A stretch of 20,303 bases of DNA from Methanobacterium sp. UBA353 (GTDB lineage Archaea > Methanobacteriota > Methanobacteria > Methanobacteriales > Methanobacteriaceae): contig DALO01000008.1 of the NCBI GenBank assembly GCA_002496805.1, forward strand, positions 1 to 20,303. Direction: 5' to 3'. A program made the position numbers and the translations under genes. The notes under the pieces were generated by a model. That model worked only from the letters and a program-made list of their open reading frames with translations. It had not been told where the DNA came from and searched no databases. Below, piece by piece: positions 19,559 through 20,303 of this stretch (within the stretch, counting starts at the first letter, position 1; each line of letters begins with the position of its first letter).

Positions 19559-20277
19559 TGGTCAATATGGTGGAAACAGAAGTAGAATGTTGTAAAATAA
19601 TATCAGAAGATGTTGAAAACGCGTCAGTAATAGAAGGATCTCCAGAACTAGGATTAATAGGTAATATCGTAGGATGGCTCCTGGTAGAAGAGCTTAAAAT
19701 GAAGGAAATCGGACACATTGAATCCAAATATTTCCCTCCACTCGCTGTTCTTTACAAAGGAGTTGCAATACATCCATTCCGAATTTATGCCATCGATGAC
19801 TTAGTCCTATTCCTATCAGACTTTGTTGTTCCACCAAACTTAACTTACGACATGACCAACACCATTGTGGACTGGATGGAACGAAATAATAGCAAAGAAA
19901 TCGTAACATTGAATAGCATTGCAGTTCGTCAAAAAACTAACGGAGTTGCAGGTGCAGCCAACACAACAGAAGGTCTTAAAAGATTAGGGGATCTTGAAAT
20001 TCCCATACTGCCCTTTGGGAATATTAATGGAATTTCAGGGACTCTGTTAACCAGAAGCATGAGCCGTGGCATTCTAGGGTCTTGTTTATTTGCCGAAGTT
20101 CTAAACCAGTACCCTGATCCTCGTGCTGCTGCCAGTGTAGTGGACATTTTAAATAAGATGCTGGACATAGAAGTAAATCCTGAACCACTCTTAAAAGAGG
20201 CAGAAGCGATCGAATCACGACTTGAAGAGCTTGCTAATACAGTTCAAAGTGAAGGAGAATCTCCAGCATATAGTTAA
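19558..20277 (+). CDS. PAC2-family protein (archaeal proteasome-assembly-chaperone homologue)
   Basis: The 239 residues match the PAC2 / PbaB-like family: GSPELGLIGNIVGWLLVEEL near the N-terminus (about 28-47), then EIGHIESKYFPPLAVLYKG, the hydrophobic core VLFLSDFVVPP, NSIAVR, IPILPFGNINGISGTLL and the CLFAEVLNQYPDPRAAASVVDILNKML region. In archaea some members help assemble 20S proteasome rings, others have no known job. The ATG at 19558 uses the last base of the previous TAA (TAATG), so the gene is translationally coupled to the PepSY-like protein. The C-terminal 35 residues are a charged helix. A tRNA gene begins eight bases after the stop. Confidence 0.88.
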
Positions 20278-20285
20278 ATTCATAC

Positions 20286-20303
20286 GGGCCCGTAGCCTAG
20301 TTG
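20286..20303 (+). tRNA. 5' end of a tRNA gene (cut by the window edge)
   Basis: The last 18 bases, GGGCCCGTAGCCTAGTTG, have the form of a tRNA start: seven-base acceptor arm GGGCCCG, TA at positions 8-9, D-stem GCCT, then AGTTG of the D-loop. The anticodon lies outside, so identity is unknown. Confidence 0.7.

Overview
The window looks like a piece of a methanogenic archaeon of the order Methanobacteriales, most likely Methanobacterium or a close relative. The clearest pointers are a complete F420-reducing [NiFe]-hydrogenase operon (frhA-frhD-frhG-frhB), the hydrogenase maturation gene hypF, a type II methionine aminopeptidase, an archaeal RNase P RNA, an initiator tRNA without encoded CCA, a PAC2-family protein, TATA-type promoters, T-run terminators and an AT-rich genome with strong GGAGG/GGTGA ribosome binding sites. 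All calls come from reading the sequence; no database search was possible.

Left part (1-2510), an accessory zone. It opens with what may be the 3' end of a transposase inside a strongly A/C-biased stretch. Next come a small lipoprotein carrying DnaJ-type CxxCxGxG motifs, a nitroreductase gene broken by a one-base frameshift, an unannotated 30-residue cysteine-rich ORF, a divergent HxlR-family regulator, and a gene-poor stretch with a possible transporter remnant.

Centre-left (2516-10980), nickel and protein-quality genes. larB (nickel-pincer cofactor family) lies divergent from hypF. A winged-helix regulator then lies divergent from grpE-dnaK, with dnaJ following under its own probable promoter. 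The regulator-grpE gap holds four copies of TAAC-N5-GTTA, three of them fused to TATA boxes. This closely resembles the operator I recall for the archaeal heat-shock regulator HSR1. A carboxymuconolactone-decarboxylase-like protein and a DUF308 membrane protein follow.

Centre (11770-15101). RNase P RNA sits 10 nt downstream of initiator tRNA-Met on the minus strand. Then come two translationally coupled membrane-anchored coiled-coil proteins, one with 11-residue repeats, methionine aminopeptidase, and a membrane-anchored TPR protein.

Right (15370-20303). The frhADGB operon runs on the minus strand. FrhA and FrhG form the H2-splitting unit, FrhB passes electrons to F420, and FrhD trims the FrhA C-terminus after nickel insertion, which itself needs HypF. 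On the plus strand a secreted PepSY-like protein overlaps a PAC2-family gene by one base, and the window ends inside a tRNA gene.
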